64,000 bases of DNA from Edaphobacter sp. (GCF_028283685.1 NZ_JAPWKF010000003.1:1-64000), one strand, 5' to 3'. Counted from the first letter of the stretch, positions 53,992 through 63,136 are shown. Notes: generated by a model not told the origin, from the sequence alone. Numbers and translations: made by a program.

Positions 53992-55086
53992 GTGCAGGAC
54001 CAACCGGCAGCAAACGCGAACTCCGCGCTCACCACAAAACCCCACTTCGTCGTCCTCGACGGCCTGCGCGGCGTCGCCGCTCTCTTCGTCGTCATCTTCC
54101 ACTTCATGGAGATGGCCATCTGGGACTACAGCAAGCTCTGGATCGGCCACGGCTACCTCGCCGTCGACTTCTTCTTCTGCCTCTCCGGCTTCGTCCTCGG
54201 CTATGCCTACGACGACCGTATCGCCACCATGGGCCTGGGACGCTTCTTCAAGTCGCGCCTCATCCGCCTGCACCCGCTCGTCATCCTTGGCTCCGTCCTC
54301 GGCCTCATCGCCTTCTACGCCAACCCCTATGGCATCATCCCCGGATACGGCCCCGGCAAAGTCGCGATGATCTTCCTCGCCTCCATCCTCCTCCTCCCCT
54401 GGGGAGCCATGCCCGAGCGCAGCAGAAATCTCTTCACCCTCAACGCGCCCGCCTGGTCCCTCTTCTGGGAGTACATCGCCAACATCGTCTTCAGCCTCGT
54501 CCTCTATCGCCTTCGCCGCAACACCCTCGCCGTCCTCACCTTCCTCGCCGCCATCCTGCTCTGCTACGCCGGCCACCTCTCCGGCAATCTCTCCGGTGGC
54601 TGGAGCTCCAGCAACTTCTGGGATGGCGGTGCCCGCGTCGCCTTCTCCTTCCTCGCCGGCCTCCTCGTCTACCGCATGAACTGGCGCCCGCGCACACGCC
54701 TCGGCTTCCTCGCGCTCAGCCTCCTGCTCGTCCTCGCCCTCATCTCGCCCTACGTCCGCGGCGCCTGGGTCCGCGAGGCCGCCATCATCATCCTCTACTT
54801 CCCGCTCCTCGTAGCCCTCGGCGCAGGAGCCACCATCTCCCCCCGCATGCACCGCCTCGCAAAGTTCTCCGGAGAACTCTCCTACCCGCTCTACATGACG
54901 CACTACTCCGTCATCTGGATCTGGGGCGACCTCGCCCAGAAACACCACCTCGCCACCCAGGGCCACGCCATCACAGGCTTAGGCCCCACCGTCGCCTGCG
55001 GAACCCTCCTCATGCTCGCCGTCGCCTACGTCGTCATGGTTGCCTACGACAAACCAATACGCGCGTGGCTCCGCACGAACGCGTAA
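53992..55086 (+). CDS. Acyltransferase-3 family membrane protein
   Basis: 364 aa from GTG 53992 (AAGGAGA 11 bases upstream); the frame is open back to 53872 but that part is not conserved-looking. Domain start FVVLDGLRGVAALFVVIFHF with the Arg/His signature, VDFFFCLSGFVLGYAY, about ten membrane segments, NAPAWSLFWEYIANI, and GELSYPLYMTHYSVI. O-acyl transfer to surface glycans or lipids is the family role; no glycan cluster is adjacent. Second such protein in the window. Confidence 0.9.
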   Translation: MQDQPAANANSALTTKPHFVVLDGLRGVAALFVVIFHFMEMAIWDYSKLWIGHGYLAVDFFFCLSGFVLGYAYDDRIATMGLGRFFKSRLIRLHPLVILGSVLGLIAFYANPYGIIPGYGPGKVAMIFLASILLLPWGAMPERSRNLFTLNAPAWSLFWEYIANIVFSLVLYRLRRNTLAVLTFLAAILLCYAGHLSGNLSGGWSSSNFWDGGARVAFSFLAGLLVYRMNWRPRTRLGFLALSLLLVLALISPYVRGAWVREAAIIILYFPLLVALGAGATISPRMHRLAKFSGELSYPLYMTHYSVIWIWGDLAQKHHLATQGHAITGLGPTVACGTLLMLAVAYVVMVAYDKPIRAWLRTNA

Positions 55087-55146
55087 ACCCCACCCGGCCT
55101 CACCCACCCACCAGCCTCACCAAAAAACCCCACCCAGTCACCAAGC

Positions 55147-55269
55147 TGTCATTTCGACCGGAGCGGCAAAGCCGCGCAGTGGAGAAACCCGCTGTTCGAC
55201 CACCACCCGCAAACCCACCCGCAACCGCGCCACAAATACGAGCGCCCACGTCTCGATTCTGAGACGTGG
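55147..55269 (+). repeat. R1 and R5 hairpin
   Basis: R1 at 55147-55200 with GCGGC-AAA-GCCGC. R5 at 55246-55269: CCACGTCTC-GATTCT-GAGACGTGG, nine perfect pairs. It lies between convergent acyltransferase and ccmD genes and may act as a terminator. Confidence 0.85.
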
Positions 55270-55309
55270 ATTTGCCACCATCAGCCATCCACAAAAAGCC
55301 GCACCGAGA

Positions 55310-55441
55310 TCAGCCCTTACGCTTCTCCCGCTCCAGAGCCGCCCACCGCCCCCAAAGCCACACTGCGAACCCCACATTCGCCACCACCACCACCACATAA
55401 GCGGCCCACAAAAAATGCATAGTGTTTCCCGTCGCTTCCAT
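55310..55441 (-). CDS. ccmD: CcmD-like small membrane protein of cytochrome c maturation
   Basis: 43 aa: start MEATGNTMHFLWAAYVVVVV, one membrane helix (to about residue 30), then a short basic cytoplasmic tail ending LEREKRKG. Size, topology and position two bases after the ccmC stop (TGA-GC-ATG) identify it as CcmD. This protein assists release of holo-CcmE from the CcmABC complex. Too short and too poorly conserved to recognise by sequence alone. Confidence 0.75.
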   Translation of the reverse strand: MEATGNTMHFLWAAYVVVVVANVGFAVWLWGRWAALEREKRKG

Positions 55442-55443
55442 GC

Positions 55444-56133
55444 TCAGGCCTCCAGCGCATTCATGGCCGCCGACTCCGCAGCCTCTTCCTCACGTACTGC
55501 AATCGCATACCGCGCCCAGATCAGCGTGCATCCCCAGAAGAACCACGCTGCCATATTCCACAACAACGCCGGCCACATCGACCGGTCCAGCGAACCATCC
55601 CCCGTCAGCACAGGCGCAGGATGCTGCGTTCGCCACCATCGAATGCTCATAAACACAATCGGCACATCGATACCCGCGAACACACTCAGCACCGCCGCAA
55701 TCACCGGCGACTGTTGCGACGAGAACCGGCGCACCAGCAGGTAGCTCACATACAGTAGAAACAGCATCAGGAAGCTCGTCAGCCGCGCATCCCACGTCCA
55801 CCAGATGCCCCACACCGGCCGACCCCACAGCATCCCCGTAATCAGGCCCAGCCCCACATACAGCACCGTCACCTCGGCCGTCGCCACCGCCAGAGCATCC
55901 AGCTTCGCTGCCAGCACCGGCCGCTTCCCGCGCACACAAAGAAACGCGATCGACGCCAGCATATTCACATACGGAAAGATCTCCGCCGAGATGTTGATCG
56001 GCACATGCCAATAGAAGATCCGATAGATCGAGCCCATCGTCGCTTCCACCGGAGCAACGAAGACAGCCTCATAGAAACCGATCAACAGTAGAGCGATGCT
56101 GAAGCCAAACAGCATCCAGAACAGGCGTCTCAT
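55444..56133 (-). CDS. ccmC: Heme exporter CcmC (cytochrome c biogenesis)
   Basis: 229 aa with six membrane segments. Tryptophan-rich heme-handling motif VWGIWWTWDARLTSF (about 108-122). Conserved His residues in RIFYWHVPIN (about 43) and TQHPAP (about 180). Transfers heme to CcmE in the periplasm during cytochrome c maturation. Only ccmD follows; ccmA, ccmB, ccmE and ccmF are not in the window, so the pathway must be completed elsewhere. Confidence 0.93.
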   Translation of the reverse strand: MRRLFWMLFGFSIALLLIGFYEAVFVAPVEATMGSIYRIFYWHVPINISAEIFPYVNMLASIAFLCVRGKRPVLAAKLDALAVATAEVTVLYVGLGLITGMLWGRPVWGIWWTWDARLTSFLMLFLLYVSYLLVRRFSSQQSPVIAAVLSVFAGIDVPIVFMSIRWWRTQHPAPVLTGDGSLDRSMWPALLWNMAAWFFWGCTLIWARYAIAVREEEAAESAAMNALEA

Positions 56134-56225
56134 AATCCATCCAGTCTATCCGTTGCCACCGCGAATCAAACGGAAGCGCCATTCAAGCCCTCAGCACCAC
56201 TCAAGTCGAGAGCGCCGGTTCAACC

Positions 56226-56419
56226 CGGAAGTGTCATTCCGAGCGAGCGCAGCGAAGCCGGGGAATCCCCGCATTCCGTCCGCATCTGCACTCTACCAAC
56301 AGGCCCCCCACCCACAACGCTGTCATTTCTATCGAAGGATCGCAACGCGATGCGCCGTGGAGAAACCGGGGTCCCCGGCGAGCCTGCTCGCTGGAGTTGT
56401 AGAAACCCGCTGTCTGACC
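56226..56419 (+). repeat. R3-like unit and long-arm R1
   Basis: R3-like TGTCATTCCGAGCGAGCG ... GGGGAATCCCCGC at 56231-56272. R1 at 56321-56419 with the inner hairpin ATCGC-AAC-GCGAT and the extended arm CCCCGGCGAGCCTGCTCGCT. It lies in the 341-base gap upstream of ccmC. The rest of that gap has no gene. Confidence 0.78.
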
Positions 56420-56474
56420 CCAGCTTCCACCCCAGCCACAACCCACCCTTGCACGATCACCCCAGCCCCCACCA

Positions 56475-57296
56475 TCACCGCCCCACAAAATACCGCGCAC
56501 ACCCGGCCTTCACATCCACCGGCACAATCCCATCCTTCGTCACCTGCACCACATCCACGTGCCCGCCCACGGCTTCGCTCCCCGCTGCAATCGACCCAAT
56601 CGTCTTCTTCAGCGCCGCCGTCCTCTCCTCCGTCGTCTTCGCCGAGAGCAGCAGCGTATTGATCTCCGTCTTAACCCTGCCGTCCGAGCCCGTCTGCAGC
56701 GGCTTCATCTCCCCCACGCCGCCAAACCCCTCGCCCTCCACCGCATTCGTGTGCACGCGAATCCCCACCCCCGGCGCATATGAGGCCTCCGACGTGTAAT
56801 GCAGCAGCTCGCCCTTCCAGTCGAACAACACAAACGTCGCCTGCAGAAACACCCCGTTCCTGTTCCGCTGATTGCTCTCCGCAAACCCCTTCGGATCATC
56901 CTCAATCGCCTGCTCATAAGGCTTCTCCACCCGCTTCAGCCACGCCGCAATCCCCGCCACCAGCTCCTCACGGCTCTGCGCCCGCGCAATCTCTTTCATG
57001 TCGAGATCGAGAACGCTCGTTATCCCGCTCACGCCCACCGTCCCTGCAACCCCCACCACCGTCCTGCCCATCGCACGCAGCTTGCAGGCGTCATACGTCG
57101 CCGCCCGCGCAATCGGAACCACCGTGCCGTCCCCACGCACCACGCTCGTCGAAGGAATCACCTTACTGTCCGCGGCGATCACGATCTCTTGCGCATCGTT
57201 GATCCACAGGATCGCCGTGCCATGCCGCGACGTCTCACCCCACGCCACCCCACTCGCCACCAGCAAACAAACCGCAACACCCCGGAAGATCCCCAT
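56475..57296 (-). CDS. Secreted proteasome-like (Ntn-hydrolase fold) protein
   Basis: 273 aa from ATG 57296, with GAGGG eight bases upstream; an ATG at 57311 is the alternative. Signal peptide MGIFRGVAVCLLVASGVAWG. Then RHGTAILWINDAQEIVIAAD followed by SK: this matches the first strands of proteasome beta subunits (GTTxxxI...DGVVLAADSR). Later GRTVVGVAGTVGVSGI recalls the GxxxG helix region. The mature N-terminal Thr required for Ntn catalysis would need cleavage before HGTA or ETS; this is not certain. No ATPase or partner nearby. Function unknown. Confidence 0.65.
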   Translation of the reverse strand: MGIFRGVAVCLLVASGVAWGETSRHGTAILWINDAQEIVIAADSKVIPSTSVVRGDGTVVPIARAATYDACKLRAMGRTVVGVAGTVGVSGITSVLDLDMKEIARAQSREELVAGIAAWLKRVEKPYEQAIEDDPKGFAESNQRNRNGVFLQATFVLFDWKGELLHYTSEASYAPGVGIRVHTNAVEGEGFGGVGEMKPLQTGSDGRVKTEINTLLLSAKTTEERTAALKKTIGSIAAGSEAVGGHVDVVQVTKDGIVPVDVKAGCARYFVGR

Positions 57297-57488
57297 ACCG
57301 CAAGCCCTCATCACACCAACAATTCTTGCACCGCATCCGCGATACGTCCCAGCCATTCCCCAGCGCAGCGAAGGAATCCACGCTCAACCGGCAGCGCCGC
57401 AGTCAACGACAGCATCGCTGCCAATGCAGTGCAGCAATGCAGCTAACGCAGCCCGCGCACAGCCTCATCAGCACACGAAGTAAAGAAG

Positions 57489-57764
57489 TGTCATCTCGAC
57501 CGAAGCGAAGCGCAGTGGAGAGACCCGCTTCTCAACCACCAAATTCCAAGCCTTGCATGTCATTCCGCAGCGGGACGGCGTCTCCAGCCAGCTTGCGGCC
57601 GTGGCAAGCAGCGAAGCAATCTGCTCTCCTCGCCCAGCCATCAAGACAGAAGCCCACGTCAAGCTCTGGGCGCGGCATCCTCATTCAAACCACGGCACAA
57701 CCGCGGGTGCCCCATACATGCAGTTTCATCGCATGTGTGGGCATTCGAGCGCAGCTCGAACCGC
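57489..57764 (+). repeat. R1, R3-like and R2 with hairpin tail
   Basis: R1 57489-57537 (almost consensus). R3-like 57558-57629 (TGTCATTCCGCAGCGG ... GAAGCAATCTGCTCTCC). R2 57703-57764, a diverged core (CCCCATACATG ... CATGTGTGGG) with the tail TTCGAGC-GCA-GCTCGAA. They occupy most of the gene-free stretch 57297-57854. Confidence 0.82.
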
Positions 57765-57854
57765 CTTGATCAAAGACACTCCCTCTTTGCCATTTCGCAC
57801 CAACGCAAAAAATGCCCCACGCTCGCCTGGCGAACGCGGGGCAACCTTCGAAGC

Positions 57855-58259
57855 CTACTTCGCTTCGCCCTTCAGCAACACACGCAGCGGAGCCAGCGGC
57901 CCCAGCGGCATGTACTCAAACTCCATCAGCTTCGCCTTACCCAGCGGAAGCTGCTCCAGCAGCGCACGCGCCTCATCCACCGACGTCACATTCATCAGGA
58001 ACACCACGCCCTTGCCGTCCTCGCGAAACCACCACTGATCGATCTTTCCATTCAGATACAGCTGCACCGTCTGCGGAACCTCGTGCGGCATAATCGTCGC
58101 CCGCTGCTCCGCCGTCATCGGTCCCGTCAGCGAACCGATTGCCAGAATTTTCGTCGTAGGTACCGATGGCATCGCCGCCACAGCCTGCGGGACCTGCGCG
58201 TGCAACGTTCCCGAAATACAAAGCGATGTTGCAATCAACAAAAGACGTGCGCGAATCAT
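57855..58259 (-). CDS. Secreted YciI/muconolactone-isomerase-like small protein
   Basis: 134 aa from ATG 58259 with AGGAGG upstream. Signal peptide MIRARLLLIATSLCISGTLHA. The domain has the ferredoxin-like pattern: IMPHEVPQTVQLYLNGKIDQ, WWFREDGKGVVFLMNVTSVD, EARALLEQLPLGKAKLMEFE. This matches YCII-related proteins. It starts 35 bases after the end of the TetR gene on the same strand, so the two are probably one operon. Function unknown. Confidence 0.8.
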   Translation of the reverse strand: MIRARLLLIATSLCISGTLHAQVPQAVAAMPSVPTTKILAIGSLTGPMTAEQRATIMPHEVPQTVQLYLNGKIDQWWFREDGKGVVFLMNVTSVDEARALLEQLPLGKAKLMEFEYMPLGPLAPLRVLLKGEAK

Positions 58260-58293
58260 GAAGCCTCCTCGTTGTTTGGGATCTACTGATGCA

Positions 58294-58890
58294 TCATCTG
58301 TGGTGCTGCAGAATGAACTCCCTCGTCTCCCGCAGAAATGCGTCGGCCAGCGAAGCATCATTTGCAATCCGCGAAAGCATCAGGCCTCCCACCATCGCCG
58401 ACACCACGCCGATCGCCCTCTTCTGCGCCTCGCGCCGCGAGCCCGCATCCACACGCTTCGCATCGACCTGCTTCGCGACCGCACGCACCAGCCTCTTCAA
58501 ACCATCCGTCGCCACCTGCGATGTCTCCTCATCCGCACGGCGCAGCTCCGTCCCCAGCGCGGCCAGCGGGCATCCGTCCGCCACCTGCTCGCGATGTCGC
58601 TTCGAAAGATAGCCCTTCACCAGCACATCGATCGCTGCACCCGGCTCTGCCTCTGCCGTCCGCCGCTCAACACCCGCGATCAGCTCATCCAGGCTCGCCT
58701 GCATTGCCTCCGTCACCAGCTGCCCCTTCGACGCGAAGTGCTTATAGAAGCCTCCCTGCGTCTCCAGCCCCGCGGCCTGCATCAGCTCGCTCAGCCCCGT
58801 GCCGTCGATGCCGTTCTCCCGAAACGCACGCGATGACGAAGCCACAATCCTCTTCCGCGTCTCCGCCGTCTCCTCGCGAGACTTCCTCAT
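58294..58890 (-). CDS. TetR-family transcriptional regulator
   Basis: 198 aa from ATG 58890 with GGAGG upstream. Helix-turn-helix GIDGTGLSELMQAAGLETQG and the following GFYKHFASKGQLV. Ligand domain has CPLAALGTEL and the C-terminal VGGLMLSRIAND, as in NemR/YcdC-like or LmrA-like regulators. Upstream of the YciI-like gene in the same transcription unit. A dyad at 58941-58960 is the probable operator. Confidence 0.92.
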   Translation of the reverse strand: MRKSREETAETRKRIVASSSRAFRENGIDGTGLSELMQAAGLETQGGFYKHFASKGQLVTEAMQASLDELIAGVERRTAEAEPGAAIDVLVKGYLSKRHREQVADGCPLAALGTELRRADEETSQVATDGLKRLVRAVAKQVDAKRVDAGSRREAQKRAIGVVSAMVGGLMLSRIANDASLADAFLRETREFILQHHR

Positions 58891-58940
58891 CCCAACCTCC
58901 GGTCGCTGAACCAATTCTCCAGTGGAACCCAGCTTTAAAA

Positions 58941-58960
58941 TAGATGGTATACAAAATCTA
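58941..58960. promoter_or_regulatory. Operator-like dyad upstream of the TetR gene
   Basis: TAGATGGTATACAAAATCTA: five-base arms TAGAT/ATCTA around a GTATAC core. It sits about 50 bases before the TetR start inside an AT-rich promoter region. Typical of TetR autoregulation. Confidence 0.6.
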
Positions 58961-59118
58961 AATTAATCACACGAAATTCTCCTCGATCCGGCAGCCTGCC
59001 AGTCGCTATCCATCGCAAAACCTACTGGCGCCGCTCATGCAGCAGAGCTGCGATGCATCCGCCTCGTCCACCGAAGCCGACCACACCTCATCCACCGAAA
59101 GCTCGCCGGAAGAAGCCT

Positions 59119-59175
59119 TGTCCTTTCACCGAAGCAGCGGAATGCTTCGCAGTGGAGAAACCCGCTTCTCCACCG
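59119..59175 (+). repeat. Diverged R1
   Basis: TTGTCCTTTCACCGAAGC head, hairpin GAAGCA-GCGGAA-TGCTTC (59131-59148), then CAGTGGAGAAACCCGCTTCTC. The rest of the 58961-59220 gap shows no gene. Confidence 0.75.
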
Positions 59176-59220
59176 CGGTAGTTTCTTCGCTGCCTCTCTT
59201 CAACCCAACCCGGGCGGCGC

Positions 59221-60579
59221 CTACTGTGACAGAACTACACCAGCCTCCGCCCTCCCGTCTGCGAAGACTAACCGGTTCCGCCCCTGCTCCTTCGCCGCGT
59301 AAAGCGCCCGGTCTGCGCGTCGCAACGCCGCCCGCAGCGGGTCCTTGCCCGGGCCTACCTCCGCCGCGCCGATGCTCACCGTCGTACCGACCGTCTGTCC
59401 TGCCACCGTCACGCGGATCACCTCGAACGCCTGCCTCAGTCGCTCCGCAATCGACAGCGCCTCCTTCTTCGAACAGTCAGGAAGCAGCATGCAGAACTCC
59501 TCGCCGCCATAACGGCTCAGCAGATCCTCCGCCCGAGTCGTCTGGCGTGCGGTCGCAACGAACGCGTGCAGCAGCAGGTCACCCGCCTCATGGCCGTACG
59601 TATCGTTCACCTTCTTGAAGTGATCCAGATCGAACAGCAGCAGCCACACCGGCTCAAGACTCTGCCTGCAGCGCTCGATCTCCGGCTGCGCCAGCTCGCG
59701 AAACCCCGCGCGATTCAGCGCGCCTGTCAGCCCATCGTGCCGGGCTACGTTCAACAGTTGATTCGCATAGCGCTCATTCAACATCAGCAGAATCGCCTGG
59801 CTCCACACCAGGAAGATTCCCAGGAACATCACCGCGAACGCAGGAGCCAGCCACTCCATGTCCAGGTTGTCTCTACTCGTCCACGCAAAATGCATCACCC
59901 GCAACACCGTCGTTACAAAGGCAAGCGCAAACGCAGTCATCGCCAGGCGACGCATGTCCAGCGGCTCTTCGCGTTGCCCCATCCAGCATTCGACGAAGCA
60001 CGCGACGCAGAAACACGCGCTCACCAGCGAGTACACGTAGATATGCCATGTCAGATTATCGACCGTTGAAATCGGTAGACTGAACAGCAGCGTGATCAGC
60101 ACCGGCGGCAGCCATACCACCGTCCAGATCACAGCCCTTCCATCGAAGCGCCGCAGCCCGGCCCACATCAGGCTGAAGAACGCGATCGCCAATCCGTTCG
60201 CGATCGCCGTAATGAAGTTCGGCCCCTGCATCGCAAACAAACCAAATAAAAGGCACCCGCACCCGCAACTCAGATTCGCAAAGCCCCACAACGGAAAGAC
60301 CGTCTCGGTAGGCCGTCGCATCCAGTGGAATAAAAACAATCCCCCAAAGATGCTCGCGCTTAGCATCATCACAATCAGCAGCGTAGCCGTGTCGAGATGC
60401 ATGTGCTGTTCAGCCGATGTCGCCTGCTGCGCGTTCAGCGGCGTACCGATCAAACTCAACAATAGCGCAGCAAACCCCGGGAACCTTCGAGCGACGGTCA
60501 GCATGAACGAACTTGTCCTTCTTGAGATCAGGCGATAGGGGAGTCTTGAAGGCAGAGCTGCCACCAGCAACGCCAGCAT
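59221..60579 (-). CDS. GGDEF diguanylate cyclase with seven-to-eight-helix membrane sensor
   Basis: 452 aa from ATG 60579 (CAGGAG seven bases upstream; ATG 60504 is an alternative). Hydrophobic N-terminal sensor with about seven membrane segments (LIVMMLSASIFGGLFLFHWM to PAFAVMFLGIFLVWSQAIL). The cyclase domain has HDGLTGALNRAGF, FDLDHFKKVNDTYGHEAGD and the active-site RYGGEEF (about 355-361). Makes c-di-GMP. The product-inhibition RxxD site is not obvious. The PilZ protein at 33142 is a possible but distant receptor. Confidence 0.93.
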   Translation of the reverse strand: MLALLVAALPSRLPYRLISRRTSSFMLTVARRFPGFAALLLSLIGTPLNAQQATSAEQHMHLDTATLLIVMMLSASIFGGLFLFHWMRRPTETVFPLWGFANLSCGCGCLLFGLFAMQGPNFITAIANGLAIAFFSLMWAGLRRFDGRAVIWTVVWLPPVLITLLFSLPISTVDNLTWHIYVYSLVSACFCVACFVECWMGQREEPLDMRRLAMTAFALAFVTTVLRVMHFAWTSRDNLDMEWLAPAFAVMFLGIFLVWSQAILLMLNERYANQLLNVARHDGLTGALNRAGFRELAQPEIERCRQSLEPVWLLLFDLDHFKKVNDTYGHEAGDLLLHAFVATARQTTRAEDLLSRYGGEEFCMLLPDCSKKEALSIAERLRQAFEVIRVTVAGQTVGTTVSIGAAEVGPGKDPLRAALRRADRALYAAKEQGRNRLVFADGRAEAGVVLSQ

Positions 60580-60674
60580 ATGCACTCCTGCTTCAAGTCT
60601 AGCGACGTTGAACGAGACGCATCATGAAAGAAGATGCAGACCCCAGTTTGGACCCGCTGTTCGACCACCAGCAC

Positions 60675-61532
60675 TCAACCCGCCTCGTCCACCGGCGGCC
60701 TCTCCGGCCGATGCGCCAGCGTCACCAGGATAAAGCTGATGATCATCAGCAGAAACCACGCACCGTACTTCGACGCATGCACCAGCCGCCACGCATTCCT
60801 CTGGTCGGGATACACCCAGATCGCGCCGAACGTCCCAACGTTCTCCGCACCCCAGATAAACAGCGCCACCAGCGCAAACCCGAGCAGCAGCGGCATCCGT
60901 CGATACACACGATACGGCTTGTAGTACACCCACGTGCTGCCATACATCACCGCCACCAGCGCAAACAACACCCAGCGGATGTCCGGAAGAAAGTGATGTG
61001 TGAAGAAGTTCGCATAGATCGCCGCCGCCAGCATCAGCGTCCATTCCCGCCGCGGATAGTGCGTGTACCGCATGTCGAGAATCCGCGACGCGCGCGCCAG
61101 GTAGCTTCCCACCGACGCATACATAAAGCCCGAGAACAGCGGCACATGCCCCACGCGAAACACGTTCGCCTCCGGGTAGCTCCACGATCCCACGCTCGTC
61201 TTGAACAGCTCCATCACGGTCCCGATCACGTGAAACATCAGGATCACCTTCGCCTCACGCAGCGTCTCCATGCGCAGCGCCAGCAACAGCAGCTGCATCG
61301 TCAGCGCCGCGAGAAACAGAAAGTCATACCGCGCCAGCCATGCATGCGGAGGCCACCACAGCTTCGTCGCCAACACCAGCAGCAGGATCAGCCCGCCAAA
61401 CAAACACGCCCATCCCTGCTTGAAGCCGAAGAGAAAGAACTCCCACCAGAAGGCGTTCCAACGGCTGCGCGCAACATGCCGCTCCAGCCGCAACCGTATC
61501 TCGTGAAATCGTGTCTTCGTCGTAGCCAGCAT
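60675..61532 (-). CDS. DUF817 integral membrane protein
   Basis: 285 aa with about eight membrane segments. Conserved DUF817 stretches: FFLFGFKQGWACLFGGLILL, YDFLFLAALTMQLLLL, MFHVIGTVMELFKTSVGSWS, VGHVPLFSGFMYASVGSYLA and ANFFTHHFLPDIRW. Function unknown; conserved His and Glu inside the membrane suggest metal- or substrate-binding. Stand-alone on the minus strand, 95 bases downstream of which the GGDEF gene begins. Confidence 0.88.
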   Translation of the reverse strand: MLATTKTRFHEIRLRLERHVARSRWNAFWWEFFLFGFKQGWACLFGGLILLLVLATKLWWPPHAWLARYDFLFLAALTMQLLLLALRMETLREAKVILMFHVIGTVMELFKTSVGSWSYPEANVFRVGHVPLFSGFMYASVGSYLARASRILDMRYTHYPRREWTLMLAAAIYANFFTHHFLPDIRWVLFALVAVMYGSTWVYYKPYRVYRRMPLLLGFALVALFIWGAENVGTFGAIWVYPDQRNAWRLVHASKYGAWFLLMIISFILVTLAHRPERPPVDEAG

Positions 61533-61586
61533 GGGGTAAGGATCACCACTACCTTAGCCCACATCCCGCTTCAGCCACTACTGCGT

Positions 61587-62078
61587 TCACTCGGCCTTCT
61601 GCGCTCTCCGCAACACCGTCACCGGAATCGATCCATCGGGACGCGCCGCCACCTTCCACTCCAGTTCATCGCCGCGCAGGGTATACGCCCGCACCTGCGT
61701 CGTATCGTCCCAGTTCGGGTTCGATGCGCGATCGACATGAAAGCTGATCGTGCCCTTCGCCGAATCCAGCATGTACGTTCCGAAGTGCACACTCATCCCC
61801 AACGCTGCCTGCTTGTATTCGTCCGCCGTCACCTTCGTCTTATCGTCCGAAGAAAACCTCGCACGATCCGCGCGATAGATCTCCACCATGTAATGACCAT
61901 CCTTCGTGAACACCACCAGCCCATGCGGATTCATGCCGTAGTCGGCAATCCTCGTGCCGTCCGGCAGAATCTTGTCCGCGCCCGTAAGCAGCCACGTACC
62001 CGCGATCGAATCCGTTTGCACATGCATCGCCACCGACGGCACAAAAAGAAGAGCGAGAAGAATCATCCACCTGGTCAT
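61587..62078 (-). CDS. Secreted lipocalin-like protein (Lipocalin_5)
   Basis: 163 aa. Signal peptide MTRWMILLALLFVPSVAMHV. GTWLLTGADKILPDGTR starts the barrel. Conserved YGMNPHGLVVFTKDGHYMV and later GTYMLDSAKGTISFHVD match lipocalin-like domain PF13924, often secreted and of unknown ligand. It ends 54 bases upstream of the DUF817 start region on the same strand and may share a transcript. Confidence 0.8.
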   Translation of the reverse strand: MTRWMILLALLFVPSVAMHVQTDSIAGTWLLTGADKILPDGTRIADYGMNPHGLVVFTKDGHYMVEIYRADRARFSSDDKTKVTADEYKQAALGMSVHFGTYMLDSAKGTISFHVDRASNPNWDDTTQVRAYTLRGDELEWKVAARPDGSIPVTVLRRAQKAE

Positions 62079-62146
62079 GTCGCCAATCTAGCGACGCCAC
62101 ACCCGCAGCACAATTTGATAGTTCTCACCACACAAGTGATCGACAC

Positions 62147-63136
62147 TCACGAATGCATGCGCTGCTGCAGCGTCGATTCATTGGTCGCGTCATACATCAG
62201 GTGCCGCGTCTTTGCCGCGCTCTTCGCCACCGTCTTCATCGATGCATTCTTCATTACCTCTGTCTTTGCAGAAGACAACAACCCCACCAGTCCGTCCGCA
62301 AGCAGCGACGCCATCCGATCCATCGCCACGCCACTTGAAGCCGCACTGCGATGCAGCGTGACCGGCAACGTACCCAGCGCCGGAAGATCGTGCAGCGATC
62401 TTCCCCACACCAGTCCCTGCGGCAGATTGAGCGCCGTCCTCGCCGTTACGCCAAGCCCGCCAAGCAGCGCGAGCCACAACCCATCCAGGCTCGGACTGTT
62501 CGCCGCAATGCGATACGCCATCGCTTTCTCATCCAGCTGCTCGATCGCGCGCCTGCGAAAGATGCATCGCGGCCCCAGAGCCGCCAGCGGCAGCGCCTGC
62601 CCTGTCTGCGGAACATAATTTTCCGCCGAAATCCAGACCAGCTCCACTTCGCCAACCTTCGTCGCCGCCGCCCGCTCTTCATGCCCCAGCACTACCGACA
62701 GATCGATCTGCGAACGCTCCGTCGCCTCCGCCAGCGCGGCATTGCCTTCAATACGAAGCTCCACCTGCATCTGCGGATACAGCGCCGTAAACCGCGACAG
62801 CACCGCAGGCAGCATCGACGAAAGATCCATCGTGCAGCCGATACGAATGTGCCCCGCAACGCTCGCGCCCTGCATCGTCTCCAGCAGTTCATCGTTCAAC
62901 GCAAGAATCCGTCGCGCATACTGCAGCGCAACCTCACCCGCCTCCGTCAACGCCAGGCCGCGTCCACGCTTGCGAAATAACGCTACGCCAACATCGTCCT
63001 GCAGACGCTTCATCTGCAGACTGATCGCCGAAGGCGTCCGCCCAAGACGCTCCGCCGCCTGCGCCAGCCCACCAAGATCGTGCGCCGCCGAAAATGTTCT
63101 TAACGTATCCAGATCGAGATTCATTCGCGTCGTCAT
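62147..63136 (-). CDS. LysR-family transcriptional regulator
   Basis: 329 aa. Winged helix: LDTLRTFSAAHDLGGLAQAA, RTPSAISLQMKRLQDDVGVA and LFRKRGRGLALTEAGE. The effector domain starts GHIRIGCTMDLSSMLPAVLS. The C-terminal 35 residues (Lys/Ala/Thr-rich) exceed the usual length. Divergent from the FAD/NAD(P)-binding gene across 136 bases containing a T-N11-A box at 63197. Confidence 0.92.
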   Translation of the reverse strand: MTTRMNLDLDTLRTFSAAHDLGGLAQAAERLGRTPSAISLQMKRLQDDVGVALFRKRGRGLALTEAGEVALQYARRILALNDELLETMQGASVAGHIRIGCTMDLSSMLPAVLSRFTALYPQMQVELRIEGNAALAEATERSQIDLSVVLGHEERAAATKVGEVELVWISAENYVPQTGQALPLAALGPRCIFRRRAIEQLDEKAMAYRIAANSPSLDGLWLALLGGLGVTARTALNLPQGLVWGRSLHDLPALGTLPVTLHRSAASSGVAMDRMASLLADGLVGLLSSAKTEVMKNASMKTVAKSAAKTRHLMYDATNESTLQQRMHS

